Below, piece by piece: positions 42,679-53,475 of a DNA stretch of 64,000 nucleotides. Source of the DNA: Cycas panzhihuaensis. Its lineage: Eukaryota; Cycadophyta. The first letter of the stretch is position 1. The number at the start of each line of letters is the position of its first letter. The notes below the pieces were generated by a model. That model made no database searches. It was not told where the DNA came from and worked only from the letters and a program-made list of their open reading frames with translations. The translations under genes were made by a program, and so were the position numbers. The DNA is taken from contig CM041465.1 in the NCBI GenBank assembly GCA_023213395.1, positions 172,181,741 to 172,245,740 of the forward strand. Direction: 5' to 3'.

Positions 42679-44795
42679 CATTGGGTGGATCCTAGTGCCA
42701 CACTCACTTGCAAGGAGATTAGCTATGTTCTCCTCTTCTTCACCATTCATGTGAAGTGAAGAGTTGAGATTTATTTGGTAAATCCATTCTTTAAAGCTCA
42801 TTTTATAGCAGACTGTTAATACAAAATTATATGTTGTTGTACTATTTTATTTCGCAGATAAGAGGAAGGAGTGTGGCTACTTAAAAGCAACCTATTTGGC
42901 AGCCTAAAGAGCACGTGAATTGCTCAACCGATAGCAATTTTCAGCCATCTTTTAGTCCCAACCGGCATTTTGGCCTATTTTTAGCCATTTTTGCAAGAAA
43001 AGTCGATTTCAAGGTTGCGAAGAAGCAATCGTGACTCTCACCGATTAGAGGCAGATTTTAAAGTATGAAATCAAACCGTCTGACGGACGATGATCAGCAT
43101 GGATTTCCGTATAGTGGTACAGCCAAAAAATCAAAGTGCCCAGAATCACACGAAATTTCACCAGTAGATGCGTCTTGGCCTCCTAAGCACTTTCGTCTAC
43201 TGGAGCGACGCGAGATTTTGAGTTTAAAGGGGTCAAACAGCCTGTTTTTACAGCCATTCTCCAAATTTAAAAATCTCATATCTAGAAAAATCTGAGGAGT
43301 TTTTTCCTGCTGTAATACATGTTTTTGGATCTCCTCGTCCCGATCTATCATTTGGGACAGGTCTCACATGATTCCGACGCTCCGTTGAAAAGTTATGACA
43401 ATTTTTAGGTTTCCTAGTACATTTTAGCCGCGAGTTAAAACTGGCTTTTTTCCCTGTTTTTTATAAAATTTTTCAAAATTTTTTGTATATTTGTAAAGTG
43501 CAGGTGAAGGCCAACAAATCTGGAAATTTTTTATTTTTTCAAAAATTTTTGAAATTTGTGCCATATAGCGGTATACAATAGACGATACAGTCTGCAGAAC
43601 AACAGACTTAGTTTGCTGAAAATTTGATTTTTCAGCGTACATTGTATTTCTCAAATTTTTAGTTTTTTTTCCCGTTCTTTTAAAATAAATAAATAAAATT
43701 TATTGTATGTAAAAGGGATTTTTTAAAGACATTTATAGCCTTTGTGGCTTTTAGAGGCCTATTTTGGCCCTTTTGTAAAAAGAACAAAGTACTTAAATCC
43801 TTTGTAAAGCCAATCATCTGGATCGGAGCAATATCCGATGATTTGGCTCATCATGTGTATGATTTTAATGGTTGCATACACTTGGAGACTTCATTGAGTG
43901 TCACTTGGGCACATAGAGTGCCATTTGGGCACTAGGTGGACACGTCATCACTACACTTGGACACGGCAACAACACTGAAGTGGAGCATTTACATTCGGTT
44001 TCCATTATTTTACATGACATTCGAGAACAAGAGCACTTTCCTTAAAATCAACTCATCTCGACGACTTTATACCGCCAGTTCTTAACTTGTGCGCATACTC
44101 GCCTTGGTTGAAATAAACCAAGGTTGGCCAAAGTCCAGGCCCTAAGGGAGGTGTGAGTTTCATACTGGGTCTGGTCATAACCGGTATAGTGGTGTAGGGA
44201 CAGGTTAGCCATACCTACGGCCTCCAATCAGGGATTATCCTGATAGCCATCCGGGAAAACTGAAAACCCTTAATCAAGATAATTAATTTAGCTGGGCCAA
44301 TATCCGTCATAGCCGTGGGACATGCACGTACTTCTCTTCGGAGAGAATATCGCTGCTCATTAGTGAACTGGGTAAGGATCTGGCAAGACTGAGCTCCACG
44401 CTTACTTGGATTTCATCACCAAGGAACGGTGCGGGTATCGCGGTGAAGGCCATTAATTACGATACTAGAAGTCACCTTAGGCATCGACACCTCACCTACT
44501 TTGGATACAAGTTAGAGGTTTGGGTTTGTTACACATCCTACATCACTTTGGTTATCAGTTGTGTGCACCCACATGCCGGCTTCTATATAGGCCTTCTCAC
44601 TTATCTTGATTAGATCACTTACATCACATACTTATTTGTGATCTCTTTGCTTCCACATCTTACATTGCATTACTTCATTATTCCCTACTGCGTCAGGTAG
44701 ACCTATCACAAGTGTCAATGACTCCACCTTCTTCTACTTAGTGCATTTTCCTACACATTTATATACATCACTCTTATTCATCTTTTCACACCACC
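42679..44795 (+). other. C2 long leader (about 2.1 kb), no gene
   Basis: There is no supported coding sequence. The first kilobase is AT-rich with short runs of T; the second (about 44,030-44,700) has balanced composition and few homopolymers, and reads like a different source. Short open frames in both strands lack motifs. Confidence 0.65.
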
Positions 44796-45565
44796 ATGTC
44801 AACCAACTTCAAGCGTAATGTGAATCGATACTAAAAGGGAAGGAGAATTGGGATCTATGGTTCACGGGAGTTAAGAACGCAGCTAAGTATGAGGGACTCT
44901 GGCTGGACCACTTGGAGCGAACCCCGATAGTACCTACGACCGACACCACAGCGCAGAGTGGTGGCACACCTCCAGCTCCTCCTGCTCATAATCCGCAACG
45001 GCGACAGTGGATCATTGAAGACCAGAAGATCAGAGTAGGGATCCTGCTAGTTACAAATTACTCCTTGCACAACCTGATCGATGACACGTAACATGACACT
45101 GCCTTCAAGGTCCTCGAAGTCCTCAAAAGAAACTTTGATACTCGATCAGACTTGGAGTTTGTTCATATGGTATTGAAGATGAACAAGATGCGAATGCAGA
45201 AAGGGCGAGCACATGAAACCATCAATGCTCTTCGCCCCATTAAACAGGCCATTGATAGGGATTTTAAGACCCAATGCATAACTTGGGCCTTCCTAATTCA
45301 ATCCAGTCTGCATGTTCCTGATTATAAGAACCTGCTAGGAAATCTTCAATCATCTGGCACACTCAAGACCCTCAACTTCGAAGCATTAGCTGAGAAGTTT
45401 ATTGAACATGACAAGACCTTCACTACTAGCTTCCCACTTTCAGATTCAACTCCTAATGCAGCCTTTGAAGCTGACATAGACGAGGAAGTATACTACACCA
45501 AACAACAAGGTCAATCTTCATGCGGAGGAAGAAGAGGTCGTGGAAGAGGCAGGGGAAAGCAATAG
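44796..45565 (+). pseudogene. gag: C2 gag
   Basis: The likely start ATG is at 44796 (CCACC ATG), reading MSTNFKRNVNRY before a frame break. The neighbouring frame continues with KGKENWDLWFTGVKNAAKYE and LWLDHLERTPIV, then a stop (TAA at about 45,088), then TAFKVLEVLKRNF and the UBN2-type core from 45152 (MVLKMNKMRMQKGRAHETIN, FLIQSSLHVPDYKNLLGNLQ). It ends in a Gly/Arg-rich stretch (SSCGGRRGRGRGRGKQ), typical of nucleic-acid binding before the zinc knuckle. Confidence 0.88.
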
Positions 45566-46131
45566 GGACAACAGCAAAGGCAACAACAAGGTCAAGAAGA
45601 AAACAAGAGTCAAAAGGTCACAATCAGAGACAGCCAAACAACAATGCTCTCACGTGTCAAAGGTGTAACAGGAAAGGACACCTTGCAAAAGATTGCCGCA
45701 TTGACTACAACAGATTGCCTCGTCATCAACAACAGCAACATCAAGCCCACAATGTTGATGAGAGTCATGATGACTTATTTGCAAGAGCAAATCTCATTGA
45801 GGCACGTATTCAACAAAGCAGGGAAGCATCCACTTCATCTATTGCTTCTAGACCTAAGAGGTACACCGAGGCACATTGTGGCACAGCCATTTGTCAGCCT
45901 AATTCGCCACTACATCGACCACTTGGACAGGGAAATGCTGCATCAACATCATCATCAGACTGGGTTATAGACACAGGAGCTACCCAGCACATGACTTGTC
46001 ACCGGGACTTCTTTCAGGATTTTGATTCAGATGTCACCGGAGTAGTACACATGGCCGATAAGTCGACACGACCTGTTCAAAGCATGGGCTCTATATGCTC
46101 AAGCTCCTGTGCCCCGCCAATTTTACTTTAA
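45566..46131 (+). pseudogene. C2 zinc knuckle and protease
   Basis: CQRCNRKGHLAKDCRIDYNR is a complete CCHC knuckle (about 45,655-45,700). A Gln/His-rich spacer and the intact protease active site WVIDTGATQHMTCHRDFFQD follow. The frame is lost at about 46,100 (SMGSICSSSCAPP), where C1 reads LKLPGLPNFTLKDV, so a small deletion is present. Confidence 0.9.
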
Positions 46132-47669
46132 AAGATGTCTTGTATATTCCCCATCTCAAACAAAACCTTATGTCGTTATCCACACTTGTCTCCCGTGGAT
46201 TCGACCTGAGTGTCACAGCTAATGATCAAGTTCTTAGCGTTATTCACCCGCCTTCATGTTCTGTGGTAATGACTGGGAAACTTGAAGGTAAGCTCTTTAG
46301 ACTGACTGGAACCACATTGTCTTCTTCCGCATACCAAGTTGTTGCCCCCATCTGTGTCGTGGAAGAACCTGCATATAATGTCACATTGACTCATTCCAAG
46401 CTGTCCCTAGAAGCTCTTTGGCATGCTCGCATGGGGCACGTCAAACTTGATCGGCTTAAGGACATCTCTCATTCTACCTGTGTCCGCCTTGATTTTCCTC
46501 TAAGCCATTCAAATGTGAAGCTTGCATTATTGCCAAATCCCACATGTACCATTTCCCGAGTCAATGGAAAGCCAACCAACCTCTTGAATTAGTACACTCA
46601 AACATCGTGGGCCTATGCCTATCCCTTCTCTCACGGGAAGAGGTACTATATTACATTTATTGATGACTTCACTCGAAAGGTATGGGTGACATTTCTCAAA
46701 TCAAAAGATGAAGCATTCACGGATTCAAGGCATTCAAGGCTCTCACAGAGAAGGAATCCGGATATCAATCAAGTGTCTCAGACTAACAATGGTGGCGAAT
46801 ACACTTCAAATGAATTCAAGACTTCTTGTGTCGCTAGGGATCAAGCATCAAACAACTATTGCGGTACCCTCAATGTAATGGAGTTGCTGAAAGGGCTAAT
46901 AGAACCATAATGAATATGGCACGGGCTATGCTTGTCTTCAAGTATGTGCCTGCATATCTTTGGGCCGAAGCTATTTATACCGCACCATCGCATGAACAAC
47001 ATAAGTCCATCGAAGCTCGACTTGTCTCCAAATGAACGATGGACTAGACGGACCCCTACCATCCATCACTTCAAAATTTTTGGCTCTACTTGTTATGCTC
47101 ACATTCTTGATGAGCATAGAAATAAGCTCCAACCGCGAGCTTTAAAGGGCATCTTTGTTGGGTACCCCATGAACAAGAAAGGGTACAAGGTCTTCATTCC
47201 AACATTAAAGAAGATCATTATCACTAGAGATGTGGTGTTTGCGGAGACAGAGGATCAACTATTTCAACTTGATTCTAAAGCACCATCTCATAGATACAAC
47301 GATGTCCAGGAATATGATGTACAAAGTCCAACATTTGGGGGGGGAGAAACTGAAGAAATACTCAAAATTTTGGAATCTGACAATAGAGCCCCGGAGGACA
47401 CTATCCTTGACTCAGATCTGTGCCAATGTGCGCCAACCCAGGCGCCATCTTGGGAGAATAGCCAGAATCACCACATCAAGCATCAAAAGGAAAAGGAGTT
47501 GCGTAAGAACCACCTTCACCACCTTCGTTGTAGGGTTGTCTTCCAAAGAATGTCGCCAACCTCCCGACCATACATCTCCCATGATCCTTTTCGTGATCAA
47601 AATGAAGACCGTGATGTTGTGGAAATGAAAACCTCATTCCCAACCAAAGGTTTTCGAGAAGCCTACTAG
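46095..47669 (+). pseudogene. pol: C2 integrase and linker (many small deletions)
   Basis: NFTLKDVLYIPHLKQNLMSL and the zinc region LWHARMGHVKLDRL are clear. From 46,480 to 46,990 the frame shifts repeatedly relative to C1, through loss of single bases (for example CATCTGTGGG in C1, CATCGTGGG here). Recognisable pieces are TFIDDFTRKVWVTFLKSKDE, TNNGGEYTSNEF and the C-terminal IFGSTCYAHILDEHRNKLQP, GIFVGYPMNKKGYKVF, then ITRDVVFAETEDQLFQLDSK. C2 lacks the solo LTR found in C1, which gives the empty-site reference. Confidence 0.9.
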
Positions 47670-48796
47670 TTGCACAAAGACTTGAGATCTGATGAGGTAG
47701 GCAAACCGGCACTCAAGTGGTGCCTCTGAGCAAGGGAGCAAACATCACTTCCCATAGAGCTTGAACCACAGAATCGCACCTTGCTTCAAATGACGAGCCT
47801 CTATCATACCAAGAAGCTATGAAACACACAGTTTGGAGAAATGCCATGAATGAGGAATACCAATCCTTGATCAAGAACGATACATGGGAGCTCGTTGATC
47901 TGCCTTTGGGAAGGAAGATAGTCAGAACAAATAGGTGTTCAAAAATAAATACAGATTAGACGACACCCTTGAAAAACACAAGGCGAGGTTGGTTGCAAAA
48001 GGATTCACCCAAAGGGAAGGCATCGACTACGTAAGTCTTCGCACCAACTACCAAATGGCCCACAATCAGAGCACTTGTGGCCTTGGCTGCTCAAAAGGGT
48101 TGGAAAATCCACCAACTCGATGTGAAAACTGCTTTTCTCAATGGAGATTTGGAAGAAGAAATCTACATGACACAGCCTGAAGGCTTTGAGATAGCAGGAC
48201 AGGAGCAGAAAGTGTGTAGACTGAAAAAGTCGTTATATGGCCTAAAACAAGCCCCTCGCGCTTGGTTCACCAAGTTGTCCAACAAAATGAGGCAACTTGG
48301 ATATGAGGTATGTGACTATCAAGACGTTGATGTAACTTTGTTTATTAAGAGAGAAAAAGGCAAAGTCACATATCTCCTGATCTTTGTGGACGACATGCTG
48401 ATAACTGGAAATAGTGAGCAGGATATCAGCAAATTAAAGATGGACTTGTCAAAATCCTTCGAACTGTCTGACCTCGGACTAATGAGATATTACTTGGGAA
48501 TTGAGGTAACTCAATGCAATGGAAAAATCTTTCTCTCCCAAGGAAAATTTATCAACGATCTTCTAATCAAGTTCGGATTAGAAGATGCCAGAACAGTGTA
48601 TACTCCAATGGAGCCTAATACCAAACTTTCCGATGAAGACACTCGAGAGGCAGACGCAACACTCTATCGGCAACTTGTAGGTAGCCTCATTTATGTTACC
48701 AACACAAGGCAAGATATTGCCCATGCCGTTGGCATTCTTGCCCATCACATGACAACTCCAAAGCAGAACCATTGGCAGCGCAAATACGAGTGTTGA
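47670..48796 (+). pseudogene. pol: C2 reverse transcriptase
   Basis: The N-terminal part is broken (NDTWELVDLPLGRKI, then LRLVAKGFTQREG-like sequence). From 48077 a 239-codon open frame carries [58 protein letters not shown] and LYRQLVGSLIYVTNTRQDIA. The catalytic VDD box is intact. The codons that are TAG in C1 are CAG here (48173 and 48764). Confidence 0.92.
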
Positions 48797-49321
48797 AGTA
48801 CCTAAAAACGACCAGCAAACTTGGTTTTTGTATGAGCACAACAATGATTTCGGACTTACAAAGATACAGACTGGATTTTACCGGTGACAAAAATACAGAA
48901 GATCAACGTCCGGTACATCACATTTCTTGGAACACTCCAATTTCATGGCGGTCAAGGCGAGAAAATCACCGCAAATTTTCTTCAAGTCGAATACATAGCT
49001 GCTTCTGAGACTAGCAAGGAGGTGATATGGCTTCGCAAATTATTACATACTTTGGATATCACCGAGACAGGTCTAACGAGCTTACATGTGGACAAGCAGT
49101 CAGTAATCCACATGGCCAAGAATCCTGTTTTTCATGATCGTACAAAGCACATTAGTACAAAAGTCCACAGGATCCGGGAACTGGTCCATGACGGCACAAT
49201 ACAATTGGAACACTGCCCCACAGCAGATCAAGTGGCTGATATCTTCACCAAACCACTACAAAGGGTGAAGTTTGAACAGTTCCGACAGCAGCTCGGCCTT
49301 AGGGCCTCCATCTCCAACTAA
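48797..49321 (+). pseudogene. pol: C2 RNase H
   Basis: The N-terminal half is frameshifted (short losses near 48,830, 48,900 and 48,960). The C-terminal half is open: AASETSKEVIWLRKLLHTLD, HVDKQSVIHMAKNPVFHDRT and ADQVADIFTKPLQRVKFEQF, ending LRASISN with TAA at 49319. The Asn of DNQS is Lys here. Confidence 0.9.
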
Positions 49322-49777
49322 CTGAAGGAGATGGTACACAGGACCAACATATTCTATCCCATTCGTGAAAACCCCTTGTGGGCGCGGAAGGATTAGAGTA
49401 AGTCTCTGCTCTCTCCCATTCGTGAAAACCCCTCATGGGCGCGAAAGGAGTTGGGTTGTACTTGTTTCAAAATCGAACCTATGAAAACACGAAAGGGCAT
49501 GGGGATGACGAAGCAAGATATGGAGACTCAGCAGATTGAAGCTGCACAACCAACTTGTACTGCTTGGCTATCTGGCTACACTCAAAGAGCCGTCTGAGCC
49601 ACTTCATAGAATAGGAAATCAAGTCCGTGGGTTTTTATTCCCCCGAGGGTTTTCACACAAAAGTGTCTTGTAGGTTGTAGAATTTTTTTTTCTCAATGTA
49701 ATAATACGGCTATAATGAAGACCTCATAGATTAGAATAGGACAAAGGAAAATGACCTTCTGCCATTAAGGGGGGGAT

Positions 49778-50144
49778 TGTGATGATGTTAATGTCACATG
49801 GTCATTTCATGAAGTTAGAATTAGATAAAGTCACTTTTATGTTTATAACTTTAGGATAAGGTGACTATGCCTAAGTCACTTAAGTGAAATGACATAAAGT
49901 TCATTTCATTGTAATTTCATGTAATCTCATTTGAATGTCATTGGGAGGGAAAACTCAAATTTCAAACCCTAATGAGCATCCTCATTATATAAGCTGAAAT
50001 TACATGGAGAGTGAATATATTCTACACTTCTCCTCTTTGAGCTCAAGCTATTAGCATTCTCTTGTTGAGTACATTGTGCTTGTCTCCACTATTTGCCATT
50101 GTGTAGTGTTAGTGCACTAGATCCCTAGATCCATTCCCTCAACA
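49778..50144 (+). repeat. C2 3' LTR (367 bp)
   Basis: It starts TGTGATGATG after AAGGGGGGGAT and ends CCCTCAACA. The palindrome TCACTTAAGTGA is at 49876-49887. Confidence 0.95.
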
Positions 50145-50170
50145 GCATGTTTGACACTTGTCAAACATGC
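50145..50170 (+). promoter_or_regulatory. Palindrome in C6 LTR, at the C2 insertion point
   Basis: Arms GCATGTTTGACA (50145-50156) and TGTCAAACATGC (50159-50170) pair perfectly. The first five bases are the C2 target duplication. TATATATTAA starts at 50198. Confidence 0.85.
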
Positions 50171-50411
50171 AGCACCCTAAAAGCCATCCTCCTCACCTAT
50201 ATATTAAAACCATTTTCTCATGTATGGTAAGAGAGTATGAGATGTATTGTTATGTTGTTCAGTTGAATACAAGTTAATCTTGTTGGAACTAGAATTAATT
50301 CCTCCTCCTCCATTTGTTATTGTGCTTATGTGCTTATTTATTTGTTGTTGATCATTGATGTTAATCATCTTAGCCTAGTTATTCATTATCCTCATATGGT
50401 CCTTATTTTCA

Positions 50412-50423
50412 CGGTATCAGTGT
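50412..50423 (+). other. Decayed primer-site-like sequence after the C6 LTR
   Basis: CGGTATCAGTGT, compared with TGGTATCAGAGC: ten bases of the primer site are recognisable with changes at the first and last positions. As with C4, it follows an LTR that is itself preceded by a pol 3' end and polypurine tract. Confidence 0.55.
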
Positions 50424-52150
50424 TGAACAGATGTACATAGCTAAGGCTAAAATTGGGTGGAGGTGATAAGATTGAAGGATGCTCGGTAATGCTAGTGAAA
50501 GCCCTATGTGTGGCAATTTTAATATTCTTCGACAGTTAGAAGAGTGTCATAGTGGTGCAATCGTTAGTGACGAGGTGAAATTCACCTGTGAATGACATTT
50601 TACCCCTATCTATGATCATAATCGGCATTGGGCACTATTCAGATTATGTTGGGCTTGTGTTGAAGTTATTTGGCACTGGTTGGGCAAGTTGGGCACTCAA
50701 ATTGCCTATTGGGCCAAATTTGAAGGTGATATGATAGTAGTGGGTTGCGTTAACTTTACTTTGAAAGAGTTGGGCTCCATTTAAAGGTTGTTTGGGCACA
50801 TTGGGCATTAGATCTTGTGCCTAGATAATAGAGGGGTTGTTGGCACTTTTCATGGGAACAATTGGATCCATTTGAGGAGTTTTTCAGCTCGTGTTTGTGG
50901 TGTGGAGATGTATTATGTTGTATATGGATGTTTAGATGCTTGTTTTTATGTTGATTCTCTTCTTTGAAGGTTGTTTGACTATTTATGCTAGTGGGAACAC
51001 TAGTGTGGTGCATCATGATTTGTTGGACATGTTGTGATTTATAATCAATATTATACCCTTCTCCAAGCTTACAACCCTTGGGTTATGATTGCAATAATTA
51101 ATTACTCATCTTCATGTGTTTTTTAAATCATATATACCTTAAAAGTTGTGTCCACATCTCTTTGGAGAAAGCCATTGCATGTTAGAGTAAAAAATTCTCG
51201 ATTAATGAGCAATTTAATCGTTGGATGGAAACATGGATTTGAAACATTGAAGAGCTGAGATGATTATGAGCATGTTAGAAGCCATGCAAAGCCAATTTAG
51301 AGCTTGTATGTTGCTCATTTGAAGGCTGTGCTCATTACACACAAGCACATGGAAAACACTTTGATGTCATGAAAATTTATGGTGAGATTGTGTGTAGATT
51401 AGTTCTGTTGAACACTTCTTCTAACATGGAGATGTCATATGATAATCCTACTTGATGAGAGCTCATTTTAGAGCTTGTTGGCATAAGAACACGTATTGTG
51501 TAGAGCATGTTGTGTGTGTTGTTGGCCATTACAAGTGGTATGTTTAACACTATGGGCGATGGATTGCACATGTATCAAATTAAGTGATAACATTATGCTT
51601 GTTATTTGCCTAAAAGTGTGTAGGCAAATGAATTAATGTGAAAATTCCTTTTAAACGATTATGATGCATGTGAAGGGCAGTGTTATGCATTTGGAGAGTG
51701 TGAGGTTGTGTATGGAGCATAGAGACCACACATATAAAGCATGAGGCTATGTATGTAGTATGCGAAACCATGTATAAAACATGGAGGCCAAATATGAAGC
51801 ATAAAAGCTACGTTTGAAGAATTGGAGCATTGTCTGGGTTGTTGAAGAGGTGCAAACCTTCAAAACATAATCAAAACTCATGTCTCAAGCTATTGTGAAG
51901 CCATTCAAGATCTAGATCGTGTGGTGTGCAAAAGAAGTCATTGTTGGGCAGCCTCTGTGCAGTTCCAAGAGAAAGAACTAAGCCCATCTGCAAGTGCAAA
52001 GCTTTTTGTAGAGGTGTGACATGAAGAGAAGTTGTTGAAGAAGTGGATTCAAGGTGCCTTCCAAAACTAGGCATATTAACTATTGATAAGAGTGATTTGA
52101 AGTAGATTTGAATAGACGAAGTTTATAGCTATGAACCAATGGAACTATTG
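50424..52150. other. Intergenic, nothing recognised except a degenerate tandem repeat
   Basis: About 1.7 kb without gene motifs. At about 51,705-51,815 four or five imperfect units of about 22 bases built on (T/A)ATGAAGCATA-AGGC recur. By position it could be the decayed internal part of a tandem copia copy downstream of the C6 primer-like site. Confidence 0.5.
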
Positions 52151-52796
52151 TTGACTCCAAATTAAATAGCACACATTCACAACTTGAATTGGATACATCA
52201 ATGCCAGACTCATGTTAGTTTGGAAACTTAACAAAATTATCTCTGAGGGGGGATATGTCAAATGTAGACAAGACAATACGGGCAATTTCATCCTTCATCA
52301 GAAATTTCAAATTGTGGAACAAATCCCCACATTCACATTAAGGGAGGGATGCTAAAGTGGTAGTTTAGGTATATGTCAGATGCAAACAAGACAAACAAGA
52401 CAATTCCAACCTTTACTGGAGATTTCAAACTATAAACCAAATCCCCACTTTTGCATTAAGGGGGGAAGTTAAAGTGGTAGTTTAGGTTAACCGATTATAG
52501 TTAATGCTAAATGGTGATTAATTAATATTAAGTCAAGGTCGCAGATACCAAGAGTTGCAATCATTAGTTAATGTATCATTTGGGGTATTATATAAACCCC
52601 TAGGTAACATTTGTAATGTGGGTCAACCATATCAAGGAGGATGTATCTATCAAGATTGGAAGAAATTTAGTTTACCATTTTCTTGTGTGGGTTTTTTCCC
52701 CAAAAGGGCTTTTCCATGTTAAACTTGTGTACTATGTACCTATGCTCTTTGATGTTTGCTTGTATATGTATGATCAAGATACTAGTTGTTCAAAAA
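52150..52796 (+). mobile_element. 3' end of copia element C8: pol tail, polypurine tracts, LTR
   Basis: The sequence before 52,253 (CTCTGAGGGGGGATATGTC) aligns with the pol end of C3 (CCTTGAGGGGGGATGTATC). The LTR that follows about 52,470 shares the layout of the C3 LTR (GGGTTTTTTCCCCAAAAGGG, TTTGCTTGTATATGTA) but is well diverged. It is interrupted by element G7 at 52,797; the LTR end probably resumes at 58,487-58,517 (TTTATGTTTCTTCACA). Confidence 0.7.
52253..52488 (+). repeat. About 118-bp tandem duplication spanning the C8 polypurine tract
   Basis: Two units carry in the same order ATGTCA(A/G)ATG, ACAAGACAA, CAAATCCCCAC, (C/G)CATTAAGGG and TAAAGTGGTAGTTTAGGT. The unit therefore includes the polypurine tract and the first bases of the LTR, so the element has two polypurine tracts. 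They have diverged by roughly one base in five. Confidence 0.8.
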
Positions 52797-53359
52797 TGTA
52801 GCATTCCAAAACATGGTCAAAAATATAGCTTATGGCCATTCAAATCGAAGGTCTCTAAACGACGATTCCAACAGTCTAGACGAAAGTTAATTCTGACATC
52901 TGTATCAAAACTTATAACAATTTAAAGTCAGTCAACCTGCTAGTTTTTGGAGAAGTTTTGGCCGACTTCTATTTGAGCAGTATTAAGAAGAATATCACCT
53001 TTTCTGGCCAACTTCTATTACTATCCTTTGGTCGCCTATTTAAGGAGGATTTGCGGCCTCATTTGATCATCATCAGAGAAGTTTTGGACTGCAGTATTTT
53101 TGGCCCTTTTGAGGAGCTTTGTGGAGGGAACCTCATCTCGAAGAGGGATTCTTTAGCATCAGTAATTTGCAGGATCTTTTGGTAATCTTGTATCTATTCG
53201 GTTTATATTTATTTCATACCACTTTATATTTGTATGTCATAAGTATTCAAGTGGATTTGTATTATTGCTCTCTTGATTGGATATTTTGCAAGTGCATTTG
53301 GTGGATATTTTGTCTATTTTTTGTAAAATTTCTTAACAGAATTTTATAAGATTGCTACA
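52797..53359 (+). repeat. G7 5' LTR (563 bp)
   Basis: It starts TGTAGCATTCC, ends GATTGCTACA, and is followed by AG and the primer site. A CTATTTAAGG segment near 53,035-53,045 may be the TATA region. Confidence 0.93.
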
Positions 53360-53361
53360 AG

Positions 53362-53373
53362 TGGTATTAGAGC
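53362..53373 (+). other. G7 primer-binding site
   Basis: TGGTATTAGAGC, one C-to-T change from TGGTATCAGAGC, two bases after the LTR. Confidence 0.9.
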
Positions 53374-53475
53374 TTCATTCGAAGCGAGTATTTAGAGTGT
53401 CTTTGCAAGAAATATTTGAGAAAATGTTTTCTCAATATAACAGAGTTAAGGTCAGAAAAAAATACAATATGAAAA

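Larger units (their letters stand above)
42298..50144 (+). mobile_element. Complete Ty1/copia element C2, nested in the C6 LTR
   Basis: Both LTRs are 367 bp and differ at about seven positions by eye. The target duplication GCATG is perfect (42293-42297 and 50145-50149). It carries a primer site, an unusually long leader, gag, PR, IN, RT, RNase H and a polypurine tract (AAGGGGGGGA). The first base of the 5' LTR is G where the 3' LTR has T. Internal coding is broken by many one- or two-base deletions compared with C1. Confidence 0.96.
42096..50411 (+). repeat. C6 LTR, split by C2
   Basis: The left part is 42096-42297, the right part about 50145-50411; C2 lies between them. It starts TGGTTAGAACC (C4: TGTTAGACC) and ends about TTATTTTCA, followed by a decayed primer site. 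The right part carries a perfect palindrome at 50145-50170 and TATATATTAA from 50198. Order and spacing match the C4 LTR. Confidence 0.82.
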
